From: Parelaphostrongylus tenuis
Lineage: Eukaryota > Nematoda > Chromadorea > Rhabditida > Metastrongylidae
NCBI GenBank assembly: GCA_019055375.1
Contig: JAHQIW010004553.1
Coordinates: forward strand, 62,001-126,000
Direction of reading: 5' to 3'
Length of the DNA stretch: 64,000 nt
Positions 1-13,045 of this stretch are shown here, in pieces. How positions within the stretch are numbered: position 1 is the stretch's first letter; each line of letters starts with the position of its first letter. A program made the position numbers and the translations under genes. The notes below the pieces were generated by a model. That model saw only the letters and a list, made by a program, of their open reading frames with translations. It was not told the origin of the DNA and made no database searches.

Positions 1-2640
1 TGGAGAATCTAGAGCGAGAAGACCATTTTCTAGGAAGGATAATTGGAGGATAAGTTGGCGCTCTGTTCTCAGCAGATATATGCGATATGAGTCACTACAT
101 CAGCAAGTGATTACAGTACAAGTGGGATATGCAGTCGGTTGTTCGGAGACGGACGAACAGGTGACCGATTTCATAGTGATAACGACGACTTTCAACACAC
201 TACCATGTGCCATCGCAAAAAGATGAAGCATATACACATATACCGTGTTCAGTTTTACTGGAACTATGGAAACTAAATGAGAGGAGTTCATTGCAGTGGA
301 TTTCTCAGAGGACCATTTTCTAGTCTTATGCTTTGTAGATTTATTGCCTCGCGTTTATAATAAAGTTCATTAGAAAATTGTTTTTCAAAACAGATAGTAG
401 ATCTATTCACTTATCAACTAATTATCTGCATCAAAGAAATTTCAATTAGCGAATGATAGTAAGGAAGATGAAAAGAAGCTGCACGTGAGCTCAGAAAATT
501 CACACTGCATTACTAGCAAGTGATAATAACCTGATTATATTCGAATCCAGAATGGTCGCCACCTTCGTACGGACGCATGACAAGCTGCTTATCATGGATC
601 ACTCGCTTAGGTGTGCGAAGCCCTGAAAGATGCACGAATGAAATTTTAGAAATGTAATTTTTGAAGAACAAATAACGGCAACGTTGTAACAGATTTCATC
701 ATTATTTGCTTCTATGTAAAATAACGCGTTCTCTTTTAGTGTACGGGTAGGTGTAAAGTAAGAAATATATTAATCATTGCCAAATACCAAAGGCCTTACA
801 AAATAGTGTGTAACGATTTGCTTAACCAGTCAACACAGCACTGGAAACTCATCAATTCGGCTGGCATATTTCCGACCACATTTCCAACATGTTAGATGGC
901 GTTTATCCCTGAAGCAACTTATAATGTACAGAGTTTAACAATTCCTAATTGGAAAAATGCCTTACAGATGCTGGTCAGCAATGTGCCATCGAAGCTCTAA
1001 TTTCGAAGCAAACTGCTGGTCGCACTTCAAACACTGCTCTGGTAACTAGAAGACATCGAAAAACCACTAAAACATACGAAACACTATGTATTGAGACACA
1101 AACAGGAGAAAACCTCGTAGACGCGTTACGTAGACGAACAATGAATTGTTTGTCAAAAATAATAATGAACTATCTTCATAGATGAGACTGAAAAATTTTG
1201 AATATTAGTGCACTTTGAGAGTTGGAATCTCCACAGAGTTACAGAAGAGACTTTCTTTCAAAGTATTGTAGGTAATAAGTTGTCCCAAATTACCTAAAGT
1301 TTTACAAACCAAATTTTCGTTAATTTTATTCTGTTAGTGAAGCAACACGTATATTCTCAGAACCGACTATCCATTAATCTCGGTACATCGCTCCTCGCCT
1401 ATGTAAGACTCGGTGCAACTGGTCTACACAGTGACTAGTGGACTAGTAAACAAAACACGGCTCCGACAAAGGCGAAAATGTGTAAACGTTAACCACGCAT
1501 ACGGACTATATTATTCTATTTTGTACAAAATAAACGTGTATTATTAACAATCTCGCGTTTGTTGAACATAGAGTGTCACAAAATCTCGGCACAGTTGAAT
1601 TAATCCCGTGATTTTTTGTAACGTTCTGAGGCTGGTAATAAAAGCAGTTATTAGACACGATAGTAGTGCAGTGCTATGATATCATAGTGGATGCCGTTTC
1701 GGGGAGTCTCGCCTTCTTCAGAGACTAAAAGATCAAACGATTCTGCAGCCTATTCTGTCAAACATTTTCCACTCCGGCAGAAAGACGTAATAAACGGAGG
1801 AACGCAAAGTAGAAAGCTTCTTCGAAGCACTCAACACTTAGTTGTCTTGAGTCTCATAATAATTCACTGGAAACGAGCCGCTCAGTGTCTCACACAGGTA
1901 AGATTGCACTTTACTGAAGCGGGAAGATTAGTCGACGTATGGTACGAGGTCATCTGTGATTATAACGCGGCACTCTTTGCACTTACCCGTCCCTGCATGC
2001 CTTACAAGAGATTACCGAGTGAAACCGATAGACCACTCTGCATCCAAATAAAAGAGCACTTAGTTGATAAACGCAACTTCAGTGAAAAGATTCTACTAAG
2101 CACGCCCAAAGTACAAGGACACGATGCAGTTGATTTCGACGTAAAATTCACTGTCTTCGCACAGGAATCTACAACATCTGCACGAGAAACTTCGGAGACC
2201 TTTTGGATAAGTGTCTTCTAATCACGCGTGACCTCGCAGCATATCCCAGGCTAGTCTTCACGACCTGAGTCAGGCACATCTTATCTAATCAAGACTCGCG
2301 GCTGGTCTCTAACGATTGTGGAAAACTTAGAACAACTAAATAGTGAGTGTTCCACGTAGAGTTTTCTATTATGCGATCCAAAATTCGTTTGCTGCGTTGA
2401 TACGTCTTTTGCCGGGATTATGAAAGTATTTTACTGATCAGAGTGTATCAATTTGACCTTTCCGGGCTCTGAAGAACGTGAGATTCTTCGAACGCGTTAT
2501 TATTGCAGTGCATGACTATTGTATTGTTTAAGAGCTGTTGATAACAATCTCGAAAATCATTATCAGAAAAAAAACAGTGAATACGTATAAATGTTTCCCC
2601 TGATTGAAATCACTATGGAATCCTTAGACAAAGTAAACTT
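1..2640. other. Mostly unannotated AT-rich DNA
   Basis: Apart from the doubtful frame at 1691-2221 I see no gene, RNA or clear repeat. Short frames at 100-291 and 949-1185 lack any supporting motif. Confidence 0.5.
1691..2221 (+). CDS. Hypothetical open frame, doubtful
   Basis: 176 codons starting MPFRGVSPSSETKRSNDSAA. It is the second longest frame in the window but has no recognisable motif, signal peptide or neighbour. About 130 bp upstream is TGTCACAAAATCTCGGCACA, which could be an LTR-end/primer-site-like border, so the frame might be a retroelement gag remnant. It may equally be chance. Confidence 0.2.
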   Translation: MPFRGVSPSSETKRSNDSAAYSVKHFPLRQKDVINGGTQSRKLLRSTQHLVVLSLIIIHWKRAAQCLTQVRLHFTEAGRLVDVWYEVICDYNAALFALTRPCMPYKRLPSETDRPLCIQIKEHLVDKRNFSEKILLSTPKVQGHDAVDFDVKFTVFAQESTTSARETSETFWISVF

Positions 2641-2643
2641 AGT

Positions 2644-2815
2644 CATATATATATCCGACCAAACCTGTTAAAGGTTGGTGGCTGATAGCTAGAGATGTTG
2701 AAGAATGAGTGGTCGCGCAAACGTGTCTCTGTGGTGTAGTTGTTGGAGCACGCGTCTCCGGATGGGATGAAACGCGGGTACAATTCCCGCCTGAGGCCGT
2801 GTTTTTGCTCACCAC
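2644..2815 (+). repeat. tRNA-derived SINE
   Basis: Same family as 14110-14293: ..CCTGTTAAAGGTTGGTGGCTG, then a tRNA-like core TGTGGTGTAGTTGTTGGAGC ... GGGTACAATTCCC, then TTTTTGCTCACCACTCA. The cloverleaf is imperfect, so I do not call it a tRNA gene. Confidence 0.7.
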
Positions 2816-2829
2816 TCACACCACAGTCG

Positions 2830-4185
2830 ATGCCGTGGATCAATATTGTTCGACCAGCCGAGACCCATCGACTGAGAAGTGATGATGGACCAGTGCCATT
2901 GTACACTGCACCGTCACCACATACGCCTCCCTCGCTACAATGCAGGGCTTAATGTGGGGCGTGGGTCAGTAACGAGGTGGTGAGACCTCCGAAACACTGG
3001 TGTGTGGCCCTGACTTACCAACCTCGCTTAGGCTTCGAACATTCTTTTTCGAAATTATTTTGAATGTTTACTGCAAGACAACAAAGCGTATAACAGCTGG
3101 AAATATATTACTTCTTATAAAAAGCGTTTTTGCTGGAATACAAAATATTTTTCTACTCATGGGAGAACTCTTCATAACAAGAAACTCCGTATAGAAGTTT
3201 CCGTGATATTACACCATTCAATGGTAATGATGTCCCCATCGTTACAAAAAACAAATCCCTATATTCTCATCGCAGCGCACACAAATACAAAATTCCTGCC
3301 GTGCGGTGCGTGACATAACACATGTAAGCAACTTGGGACATTGTTTTTTCAAGTAAATTGGAGATGACGAACCAAGGACATAGCCACAATTTTATAATAT
3401 ACTTACAAATTACTTATTTGTTGAAGATAAACAACAAATCTCACAAAGATCTATATTTCCATAGTCTCGATAATTCTCGCGTTTAGAATACGAATGAAAT
3501 GCAGAGTCGTAAAGGATAAAGTGCACTGATAATCAGAAAGACCACAGAGATTACCAATATTACCACGCAAACCGAAACTTTAGGCACTCATGTTTAGGAG
3601 TACGAATCTCGAGTTCGGTCCATAATACACCACTAGGATTATCCGATGTAGGTTCGAATGGACTGCGAGAAATGTTTCGCAACAGAATGATAGAGAAGGA
3701 AATCTACAACACCTCATATTTCGATTGTAGCGGCGTCAGTACAAACTACCCGCCGCTACTCGACTCTGCGCGACTCTGCCGAGTACACTTCATACCAACG
3801 ATTTAACGAATATGGTATTCAAATACGAACACCTATTATATTGCCGAAATCGATGGAAACAACAGGGAACTTGACAAATTCTCCACTTACTCTTGACGTG
3901 ACTGTTTGCAGATAAACACCAACTTGGCACAAAACTTGAGAGTTTTAATTAATGAGTTTAATTATTCTACAACGTGCAATATCATCAATAACTGCTCCAA
4001 AATACCACGGTAGTCGATGAATTTGTAGAATAGGATGTTCTACTAATCAACTAACCAGAATCAAATTACAATAAGTTTTCCATAGAGGTTCGACTAATCT
4101 AGTTCATGCACAGAGGACCAGAGATTCTTTAACAAAGGTAAGGCGCATAGTTTTGGGCAAATACATATGATACAATAATTATGAC
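2830..4185. other. Unannotated intergenic DNA
   Basis: No convincing coding or repeat structure seen between the SINE and the 211-bp array. Short frames near 3000-3194 look like chance. Confidence 0.5.
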
Positions 4186-4189
4186 CTAC

Positions 4190-5990
4190 CGCACATCCGG
4201 TGCTCCTCTCCTTCTGCCTTTGTTCAGCGCATCAACGTGGACTGAAAAAGCATAAATGTCAAATTCGAAAAATGGTTTGCAATTTTAAATCTACAATAAA
4301 ATTCTACTTATTTAGAAGCCTATATTGACGTAATCGGGATTCGTAGTAATGTGACAAAATAAAAAATTACCGACCAGGTGTCCAGAACAATTCTGGAACA
4401 CTTGGGAGCGTGCTCCATTCCTTTTGATTGAGTGCATCGCACCGATGTGGACTGTAATAGTAGAATTGTTGAATTCAAAAATCCATGTGCCAATACTTTG
4501 AAGCTTGAATGAATTGATATTTATTTGGACACACAAGAAAACGTAATCAGATTTCGCAGTCACGTGGAAGAATAAAAATTATCTACTGGGTGCTCTAGAT
4601 GATTATGGAGCACTCTGCGTCATGCTTCATTCCTATAGTTTTCATGCAGAGCATCAATGTGGACTGTAAAAGTATAAATGTCAAAAACAAAAATCCTTCT
4701 GCCAATACCTCAGAGCTTGAATGAATTGGTATCAATTTGGACACATAAGAAGACTTATTCAGAAGCCACAGTCCTGTGACAGAATAAAAAAATACCTACC
4801 GGGTGGCGAAGACGATTGCGGAACATGCCTGAGAATCATTTTTCAGCCGCGCATGTTAGTGGTCTATCAAAGAGGGCTGACTTATAGAGCCCGATACACG
4901 TGTTTCGATCTTACGATCTCGTCACTCGGGGAGTTACCCTTTTCGTCTTTTGCTAATCTCTGTGGGTGCTCCAGTTCCCACACTACGAGTTAGCGACGGC
5001 GAACGTTTTCTTTTCTATGTGTAGTGAAATTATCACCAAACACGGAGAGTTGTACACTCGATTGCTTGTGGCTGGTGTATTCAATATACCTTATCATACA
5101 TTTCGAGTGTTTTCTTAAGACCACATCTCAAATTTCAACATACCTGATAATCATTGATAATCACTTTGAGCTGTGGTCTCAAGAAAACACTCGAAATGAA
5201 AGATATGATATATTGAATATACCACCCAAGAACAAGCGAGTGTACAACACTCTGTGTTAGGTGATAATTTCACTGGACATAGAGTGTAAAACGTTCGTCG
5301 TCGCTAGCTCATGGTGTGGGGACTGGAGCGCCCACACAGGATTAGCAAAAGACGAAAAAGGGTAACTGTTCGACTGACGAGATCGCAAGATCGAAAAACG
5401 TGTATAGGGCTCCATAAGTCAGCCCTCTTTGAGAGACCACTGTTATGCGTGGCTCAAAAAATGATTATCAGGCATATTGAAATTTAAGCTGTGGTCTTAA
5501 GAAACACTCAAAACGAAAGAATTGTGGAACACTTTGTAACATGCTCCATTCGCTTTGTTTCTGTGCATCGCACCAACTGGACTGTAAAAGTAGAGGAGAT
5601 GTCGAATTCAAAAACTCGTTTGCTGATAGAATTTTTTCCATTTTACTGCTTTTAGCGGCGGTATGATCACAGATACACCCAGTGACGTAGAGTGATGCAC
5701 AAAACTTAAAAGCACAGATAGAGTGAAGTGCGGTTCTAGTTCCGTCTGACGGAAAAGTTTTGCACATCACTTTACATCATCTGCTAATATTTTGAATCTC
5801 GAACACATTGGTACTGGACATTTGGCACGTCGAGTAACGTATTCGATTTTCAGTAGTAATGAAACCGAATAAAAATCACCTGCTGGATGTCGAAGTAGCT
5901 GTGGTGCACTTCGTAACATCCTTGGTTTCTTCTTTTATTGGCGCGTTAACGTGGCCTGCAAAAGAAAAAAATGTGAAAATCTTGAACACG
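4190..5990. repeat. ~211-bp tandem repeat array (interrupted)
   Basis: The landmark GTGGACTG recurs at 4237, 4447 and 4659, giving a ~211-bp period. Flanking landmarks (TGCTCCATTCCTTTTG, GCTTGAATGAATTG, GGACACA.AAGAA) repeat with it. The array is cut at ~4830 by the foldback element and resumes at ~5510 with more diverged units to ~5990. Confidence 0.75.
4831..5468. mobile_element. Foldback (long inverted repeat) element
   Basis: Two ~300-bp arms (4831-5137 and 5161-5468) are reverse complements around position ~5149, with a ~25-bp AT-rich loop. For example GTGGTCTATCAAAGAGGGCT pairs with AGCCCTCTTTGAGAGACCAC. It is inserted in the middle of the 211-bp tandem array. A related block occurs at 58780-59155. 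No coding capacity. Confidence 0.8.
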
Positions 5991-5994
5991 TCCG

Positions 5995-7825
5995 CCATTT
6001 TGCCCTTGACATTAATTTGCTAAAACGGATGCTTGCACAACATTTATTTGATATTGCCTAAAACTCCATCAGATTTTTTCGTTCTGGAGCAATAATAATC
6101 GCCTTTTTTGGATTATTGCGCAGAAATTGGCTGCGACAAGGGTTGCATTTTTGTGCAATTCCGGTCGTATAGTATAGACATGAGTTATAATTACACTTGA
6201 TGATGAATTGAATATGAGACTGTGAGATGAGTGATTTGCGTAACAGATGCAAATATAAAAAACAAAAGCTCAAAAAATAAAAATACCACAACTGAAAATG
6301 TGTTCAATAGAAAGCTCGTTTTAAGAAAAAAATCCTTTCAAGAAATGTAAGAGTGAAAAGTCATGTACTGAATCAGTTCTATGTATTCTACAGATGTTTA
6401 ACAACAATGCCACAATCGCTGATGTTGACCCATGAATTCGACAGATTTCTCGAATAATCTATCTACGTCAAAAGTACAGTTCCGCTGCTCTAATCCATTA
6501 ATCAACGCTATGAACACTTTTGCACTTTATTCGAAATTCTAGTAATAATTTGATAGCTTGTTTCTTGGCGATTTTATTGCTGTGCTTGCTCTCTGGAAGC
6601 GCTTTTTTAGTGCGCTGTAGCAGTGGAAAGAAAACTGAATTGCACACTGGGGGCGCACTTTTCGCAACAAGTAGCACTGAACCCGCTATGAATTATGGGT
6701 GCTCTTTGGACAGACTCCTAGCTTATTGATCAATGCTAAAAACCTGTATATCGATTAATCATAGAAAGGATGCAAAGTTCTAACTTCCGTTGACGATAAG
6801 AAATGAAAGACACCGTTTCACATGCCACGCTATCGAAGATAAGGTGAGCCGGCCAAGCAATGAGTTTTAACTCTTTGTGAACGCTCGCCTACAAATGTAG
6901 CTCGCCGGCGGGCAGCATCTCCCTGTGTTACTGCGATGGTGGCACCAAGTATCCCCGTAAATTTGTATTGGCGATGTCGCAATATAAATGAAGGGATTCG
7001 ATCGTTGCACTGGAGTTTTGAGGAGACCCTATCATTATGAAATGATGGAATAATCGAAAAGGCTTTAAAAAAATAACTTTAGAGAAAACAATGCCTATGT
7101 GAGAAAACCTATGCCCAAACGAAGAAACCGCGATCTTGCGTAAACTAACAACTTTTCAGCTGTTATATGGCATTTGTTCTTTTTCTACCTATGTTTTCGT
7201 AATCAGTCGTTAGCTTGAAATGCTGATTGAACCTGAGCTTATTTTTGGAAAGACCTTCATAGTGCTTTCCACTAAGGGGAAAGAAGATAACGTCTTGCTC
7301 TCGGAGTGCGTTGTTTCAGCTAGACAACCGACTTTTTTTTTTATTAAGAAGCAGATTTTGGATTCTAAGCGAAGTATAGAGCTATGAAAGTGTGAATTAT
7401 TGTTGTGGTTTTCTACCAACATATTTACAAGGGAAAGAAAACATAGTCGCCCTGCTAATCCATAAACAACACAGTAGCTATAAACACTTCAAAATGGTCT
7501 ACGGATTGAAATAAACCATGCAGAAGAGAAATTACTCGCATGGACAGTGGATTTTTGGAGAGTTGGTAGAGAGATGTGTTCAAAAACTCATCTTGCAGGC
7601 ATAATGGATGAAGAAGAATTAAGTAGACCATGCGAAAATAGTGCGAATAACTACTGGCACAGGTTGCAGCGATAAATGATGTTCATAATAAAAGTGCAAA
7701 GGGACATATAAGAAGTTGACGTGCTCTCAGCGTGGTATGGTCGTAAGCTGTATAAAAATTTGTTACTCAGAAAACAACCTAACATTGATTCTTTTAGAAC
7801 TCTATACAAGTCGTAACTCAAAGTT
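5995..7825. other. Intergenic DNA with fragments of the dominant repeat family
   Basis: Pieces at 6535-6680 and 7200-7420 (minus) resemble the long-TIR repeat family (AATAATTTGATAGCTTG.., GCTGTAGCAG..). Otherwise nothing recognised. Confidence 0.45.
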
Positions 7826-7829
7826 AGGC

Positions 7830-8036
7830 GAACCTTGCCGAAACGTAAGCCACCACGACTGTTGTAATATTCGTGCTGCATTATTAACTGTATTGTTATA
7901 TGCTTCGCTCATATTCAATAAATAATATCAATAACACCTTGGGGCGGCTAAACAGAAGAAGATACTCATCTATTCAAAATATGCCGAGGTTAATAGATAG
8001 TCGGACCTGGGATTTATCATAAAAGCAGCATTCTTC
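7830..8036 (+). repeat. Dispersed repeat family C
   Basis: ..ATTATTAACTGTATTGTTAT, GCTTCGCT.ATATTCAATAAATAATATCA, GCCGAGGTTAATAGATAGTC. Further copies: 40440-40590 (plus) and 56935-57065 (minus), with the 3' end also at 57480-57520. Non-coding, unclassified. Confidence 0.65.
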
Positions 8037-8288
8037 AGCCAACAACTTTTAATATCACTCACATCGGCGACGGTATTCGCGTGAGACCTTTTCAAAAACG
8101 CCGCTAGACGCCATCAAAGGAGAACGGTCTCCTAAATAGCTGAAGTAAAGCGCCTTTATAAACTTATTAAATGTGATTCGCTCTTTGTTGACAAGACCAT
8201 TCTCCTTCAAAAACGACTAGCGGCGTTCTGGAAAAAGGTTTACGCGAAAGCCGCCGCCGATGTGAGTGATATAAAAAGATGACGGCTG
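8037..8288. mobile_element. MITE with ~95-bp TIRs
   Basis: The left arm (ATATCACTCACATCGGCGAC, GG..TCGCGTGA.ACC, then ..AACGCCGCTAG) is mirrored by the right arm (CTAGCGGCGTT...GCCGATGTGAGTGATATAAA). Only ~65 bp of unique AT-rich sequence lies between. Non-coding. Confidence 0.75.
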
Positions 8289-9385
8289 AAAAAGACTGCC
8301 TTTATGCTCAAAAGCATGCTAAGAAAAAAATACCAGATGTGTTGAGTCTAAAACGCATTTCTACTCATAGTGTTACAATTCCGCACATCTCTACAACCCC
8401 AGCAATGCTACGTAGTTGCTGTTTGTAATCAAAAACACATTTTCACAAGTATTCACTATATTTGCATTGCAATGATTATATTACCGTATTATTTGAACTG
8501 TAGTACTGTTTTTGCTTTCTTATGTTATACGTAAATATAATACGTTGTCAGAAGTTGCAGATTGTTGGAAACTGCTGTTATAAATTACAGATTGTTAAAT
8601 TAATGGTGCTGAAAAAATTATATAGATTAATCGCTGTGATATGGCATTTCTATATGGGATATGATGTGATTTGGTGTGCCAAAGATTCGAGCATATTATA
8701 GTGAAAACACAAAGGACAGACGTGACTGGTGCGGGCAGAGCGCAAGGGCGGGGCCAGACACGCCTATGGGCTTTTCGGTACTTAACCGGTTAAAGGTTTA
8801 ACGGCAGCTGATGGACCAAAGCCGTTACGGACTATTGTTCGAGATATCAGGCACACCACAAGAGTCCACTGACTCGACGGTCCGGTTCTTTTATGAAAAA
8901 ATAGAAAAAATCCATGGGGCTACTCTTGCATGCTACACAGAATGAACGATTCACTGATGCCCGCTCCCGCTACTCGACGATCGACGAGATGAGAGTTGAT
9001 ACACATGATAAGTCACTTCGTTTAGCGCTTCAGCAAACCAAGTACTCCTTTCCTCCAGAATCGCAAAATTGACAGAAAACTTTTGTTAGGACAACACTGA
9101 CTCGATGACTCGATGCTTCTGACCATTGTCTAGGAAAATTGAACAGTTTGTCCTTTGTTATTTTTGTTTCTATAGAAATCAGTCTTGCAAGGAAAATGGA
9201 GAGATAGATATGGTCAGGTGGAAGCAGTATGAAACATATGCATATATACATGTACAGAGTGCGTAAGTCCATCAACTTTTCAGAAATTTTAGCAGTCAAA
9301 AAGTGTCGTATAGACAAATGATTTCATTCAATAAAAAGAATAATGACGTTCATTAGAACAACAATTAGAACAGTAAATAAACATC

Positions 9386-9720
9386 TTATAGCAAATTCTC
9401 AAAATTGCCTCCTTTGGCCTTCATACATGTATAATACGAAGTTGCTTCCAAATTTTCAACAATGCTCGCACACGTTTCTACCATAATTTTTTCCCAGGGG
9501 CGTGTCAAAGCAGTTTCAAACGCATCCACGCTAAAGTAACAAATATTCGAGACTTTCTCCTCCAGTATGAATACCATGGAATAATAAATTTAGTTGAGAT
9601 CCGGCGAGTTCCACGGCTAAATGTCCCTGCCCCAAAAGCCTGCACTGCTCTTGATTGATGACAATCACTAAACGGGCCGTATGCGCAACAGCTCAGCACT
9701 GCTGGAGCACAAATCCGTTG
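9386..9720 (-). pseudogene. Tc/mariner-superfamily transposase C-terminal remnant
   Basis: The reverse complement reads WNSPDLN*IYYSMVFILEEK, then VSNICYFSVDAFETALTRPW and EKIMVETCASIVENLEA..., ending KAKGGNFE. The layout PDLNp.DYs.W..Le.k......s...lk..l...W..I is the C-terminal end of IS630/Tc-type DDE transposases. A stop interrupts PDLN. No intact element is visible. Confidence 0.7.
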
Positions 9721-10329
9721 GCGTCAAATTGTTGGGATCTCCAAAGCTCCAATACGCTCAGCAAACTTGCTGCTAACAGCTGGCAGAGCTGATTGCGAAA
9801 TCTCACTTGTTCAAGACCAACGGCGCCTCTTCGGTGGCATTAATGCCCGCCCAGATTACCACAGGGCGGAAGACTGCGGCTCATGATTTTGCTAGTGCGG
9901 ACTTCTCCTGACTCTAAAAAGATGACGTCAATTTTGGTAGCTGTGGGGTGTTTGACCTAAAATTTTTTCTCATTAGTGAAAAAGCACCTGCGACACACGA
10001 ACACCAGCGATCAAACGAATCACTCGGCGAGGCTATGGAAACTGTTCCGTTTTCATCTTTCTGTCCAGAAAGTGAACATGAGCGCCTTATAACTGCGCAG
10101 CTTTAGCCATTTTTTGACAATCTTCCAGGTATTCCGCTAGCTCATTCCATACTTTCCAAGCTATTTTGCACGATTAACGCTCCAGATTTCGCAGAATTCA
10201 AGAACGAATCTACCAAATATCTTCCCGAGTAGACGAGGTGATTAGACGACCTATTCGAGAGCCGTTCTCAGTTTCTTCGCTCTCTTAGAACATTTTACTG
10301 TAAACACTTGATGAGTTAAGCTTTTGATT

Positions 10330-13045
10330 CCACAGTCCTCCCATCGCCCTGGTCTGCGGCAGAGACGTGGGAGGCTACCTGGAACAAGACAAAACTGTTG
10401 CGAAAAAGCCACAGAACGCACAAACGATGTCTTCCGAGATTTACTTGGCTCTCACAACATCTAGCCGGCTTACGTAACTCAGATCTCCGAAGCTTGTCTC
10501 ATCTTCGTGATCCAGAGAGATTTACGTCGATGGCGAAACACCGATATGCCGGTCAAGTAATGAGATCAGATGGCAGATGAGCGAAACGAACTGTATTAAG
10601 TTAACAGATAGATAATAAAGGTCTAGTGAGAAGCCAAGCAAAACGCCAATCGTGCAAAAAAATTAGTGCCGAAGATGCGACAATATTCTTCTGGCTGCTA
10701 CAGCGTACTGGAAAAGCCTTTCTAGGAAGCACGCACAGTGTTGAAATCGCTGAGAATTGAGCTTTCGAATGAATAATGAAAATTTAAGAAAATTATATGT
10801 AACCAGAAAAGAGTCCTCATCAAATCATGTCGAAAGAACTTGGGAGGAATTTCCTTAAGAGCCAAGGACCAAAAAAAGTTAAGTAAGTAAAAATTTGAAT
10901 AAGCCACGGTTTAGAGCTGTACTTTACAAGGCTCATTATCTGGTAAGGGTTGTAGACATCTCTATTTGAATCCAACCATGAGATTGTTTGACATTACCAA
11001 CATTTAGACTCTAAGACCCAAATAAACTAAACCAAGGAGTGCCACAAGCTGCCACATTCAGGATAACAATCTAGTGGATAGATAAATGTTCTTTCTTGAA
11101 CCTACAAGATCCGTGGTGAAGAACGAGTTGTGATAGCTGTTAACCCGAGTCCCACGAAAAGTTTCTAATTCTGTGCTACGGAACGGAAAAGCGTCAAAGT
11201 CTCTGTAGAAAAACGAAAATCGCACATCACTAGAGATATCGACTATGCTTCCATCCGTAAGGGATTAATAGTGGAGCTTGCAGCGATGGTTGTAGAAAGT
11301 GGTTCGCGAACATTAAAGCTGGAGAGAATAGTCTGGAGGATCATCCGCGTTACGGCCGTCAGCAGAAATCTTCATTAATTGTGTGCCGCTTCACCAGCAT
11401 CTTCCCCTATGTGCCATTCGAAACTGAGTAGCTAACAAATTTGTATTCGCGACAGCTCCATTTCAAAGAAGTGTAGGCAAGTTTAGCGCAAAATGTTCAC
11501 AATAAAATGCGCAACTGATCAATACCAAAGCTATGCTATCTCATTCACCTCCAATACGATATTACTATCACCGTAAAAAAGCAGGAGTTCGACGAGGAGA
11601 TGCAGTTTGGCCAAATTATTCACCGCTACCCTTCTAAACGTTGTGCGAACACTAAAATGAGACAATAGGTGGGTCAAAATCGACTGTCAAGAATTAAACC
11701 ATTTTTGCTTCTCTGATGATTTCGTCCTTATAACATCAAGCATCAGCCAAGCGGAACGAATGTTGACCGACTTTGTCAACGCCCTTGGAAAGATTGGTCT
11801 CCGACTAAGTCTCACAAAAAAGATGTCCATGTAAGTGGTTTGTTGACGGATGTACTTGCAAGCATGTATAGATATATATATATATATATATATATGCACG
11901 GATATACATTCACATATATGCATACTTGTATTGACTTTCTGCTTGCACTCTAGAAGCCCTATTGTGGGAAAGGATGTCCATCCAGAATAGTTTTGCAGCA
12001 CAATTAATTTTTCGCTTTTCTCACAAGATATTCTGGATAAACTGAATACCTCAGCCAGTCTCTCTTCGTTGCTGAGCCTGTGAGGGAGGAGGTGTGTATC
12101 GGGCTAATGAGCTCCTCGGTAGCTCGGTAGACGAGCTGTCGGATGTATCTCTAAAAACCAAAACTGATTTATCTAAAAGGTGACGAATTTTCCAGTCTTT
12201 CTTTTTTTTTGATCACAATAAGAAAATTAATTGAAGACTTTACCCATTTGGCTTGCAGATTCTCGGCCACCTCAGCAGTGCCAGCTGATGGCGCCTGCCA
12301 CTGTGCCAGACGTTCCTTGCGCGGAGCTCGGTCGGCGTCGGCTGACTGACCGCTCACCCACTCACCGCTTACGCATAATTAGCGTCACTGTGGGTCGGAA
12401 TTGGGATTTATACACCAAACAATCAATCTGACGTGATTTTACACATTCTTAGCCACTGTCCTCGAGATTTTTACGTTGCCTCTTCAAAAATGAACAACCA
12501 CCTTGAAGATGTCCGTCGCTTCCTAAACAGTAACTGCCATCTTTTGCCCTCAACTGCGCATTTGTAAGTAAATTTGTCTGTCTGTCCGTCGTCCCGTTGG
12601 TCGTCGAGTGATCGAGCAGGTAGCCAGCAACTCTTCTACTTTTCCCTATCGCATGCAAGAGTAGCCCAGTGGGTCCTTCTCGCTGTAGGGATTCGCTGAG
12701 CATCATATCTTTGTTCTATAGCTTTCGTGAAGAAATCGGACCAACGGGTCGATGGTCATCCTGTGGAGCGCTTGATATCCCGAGGAATGCTGTTGGTAAC
12801 GGCTCTCGTCCATCGGTTGCCGTTGAAGCGCAACGTGTTCGGCCCACTTTATTTTCGATATCTTGGAGTGTAGAACGGCGTCTTTGATTCTCGATCTTTG
12901 ACGAAGATCGGAACATCGGGACCTTTCTCTCATTTGCGAGATACGGAATGTGCATAGCACCGACATTTCGTCTGCGCGTTCAATATCGCCAAGTGATCTT
13001 TCATCCTGCAAGTATATAACATGCGTAAAGTCGCCATTTGCTGCA
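10330..13045. mobile_element. Composite repeat cassette, copy A
   Basis: A patchwork matched in order by 18855-21960. It contains a diverged plus-strand RTE C-terminus (10330-10590; RYAGQVMRSDGRW-like), ~600 bp of unknown sequence, and a mariner transposase helix-turn-helix region (11216-11400; reads roughly RWFREH-KAGENSLEDHPR). Next come an RTE polymerase piece (11575-11840, through LRF.DDFVLI and LTKK), a TA microsatellite, and a shared ~600-bp block (11930-12450). It ends with a minus-strand RTE C-terminus (12575-13045). The RTE ends face inward at both sides. No part is an intact gene. Confidence 0.75.
12575..13045 (-). pseudogene. RTE reverse transcriptase C-terminal fragment
   Basis: Minus-strand RTE 3' end equivalent to 21486-21955. 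Recognisable words are RTYLQDERSLGDIERA, MRERSRCSDLRQRSRIKDAVLHSKISKIKWAEHV and YRSHWATL-like pieces in different frames. Right arm of composite copy A. Too damaged to be coding. Confidence 0.75.

Noticed and set aside
1400..1600. LTR end with primer binding site
   Set aside because: TGTCACAAAATCTCGGCACA looks LTR-like, but I could find no second LTR copy or polyprotein in the window.
2722..2795. tRNA gene candidate
   Set aside because: Boxes A and B are recognisable, but the acceptor stem and anticodon arm do not form a good cloverleaf and the same unit is dispersed with SINE tails. Called a SINE.
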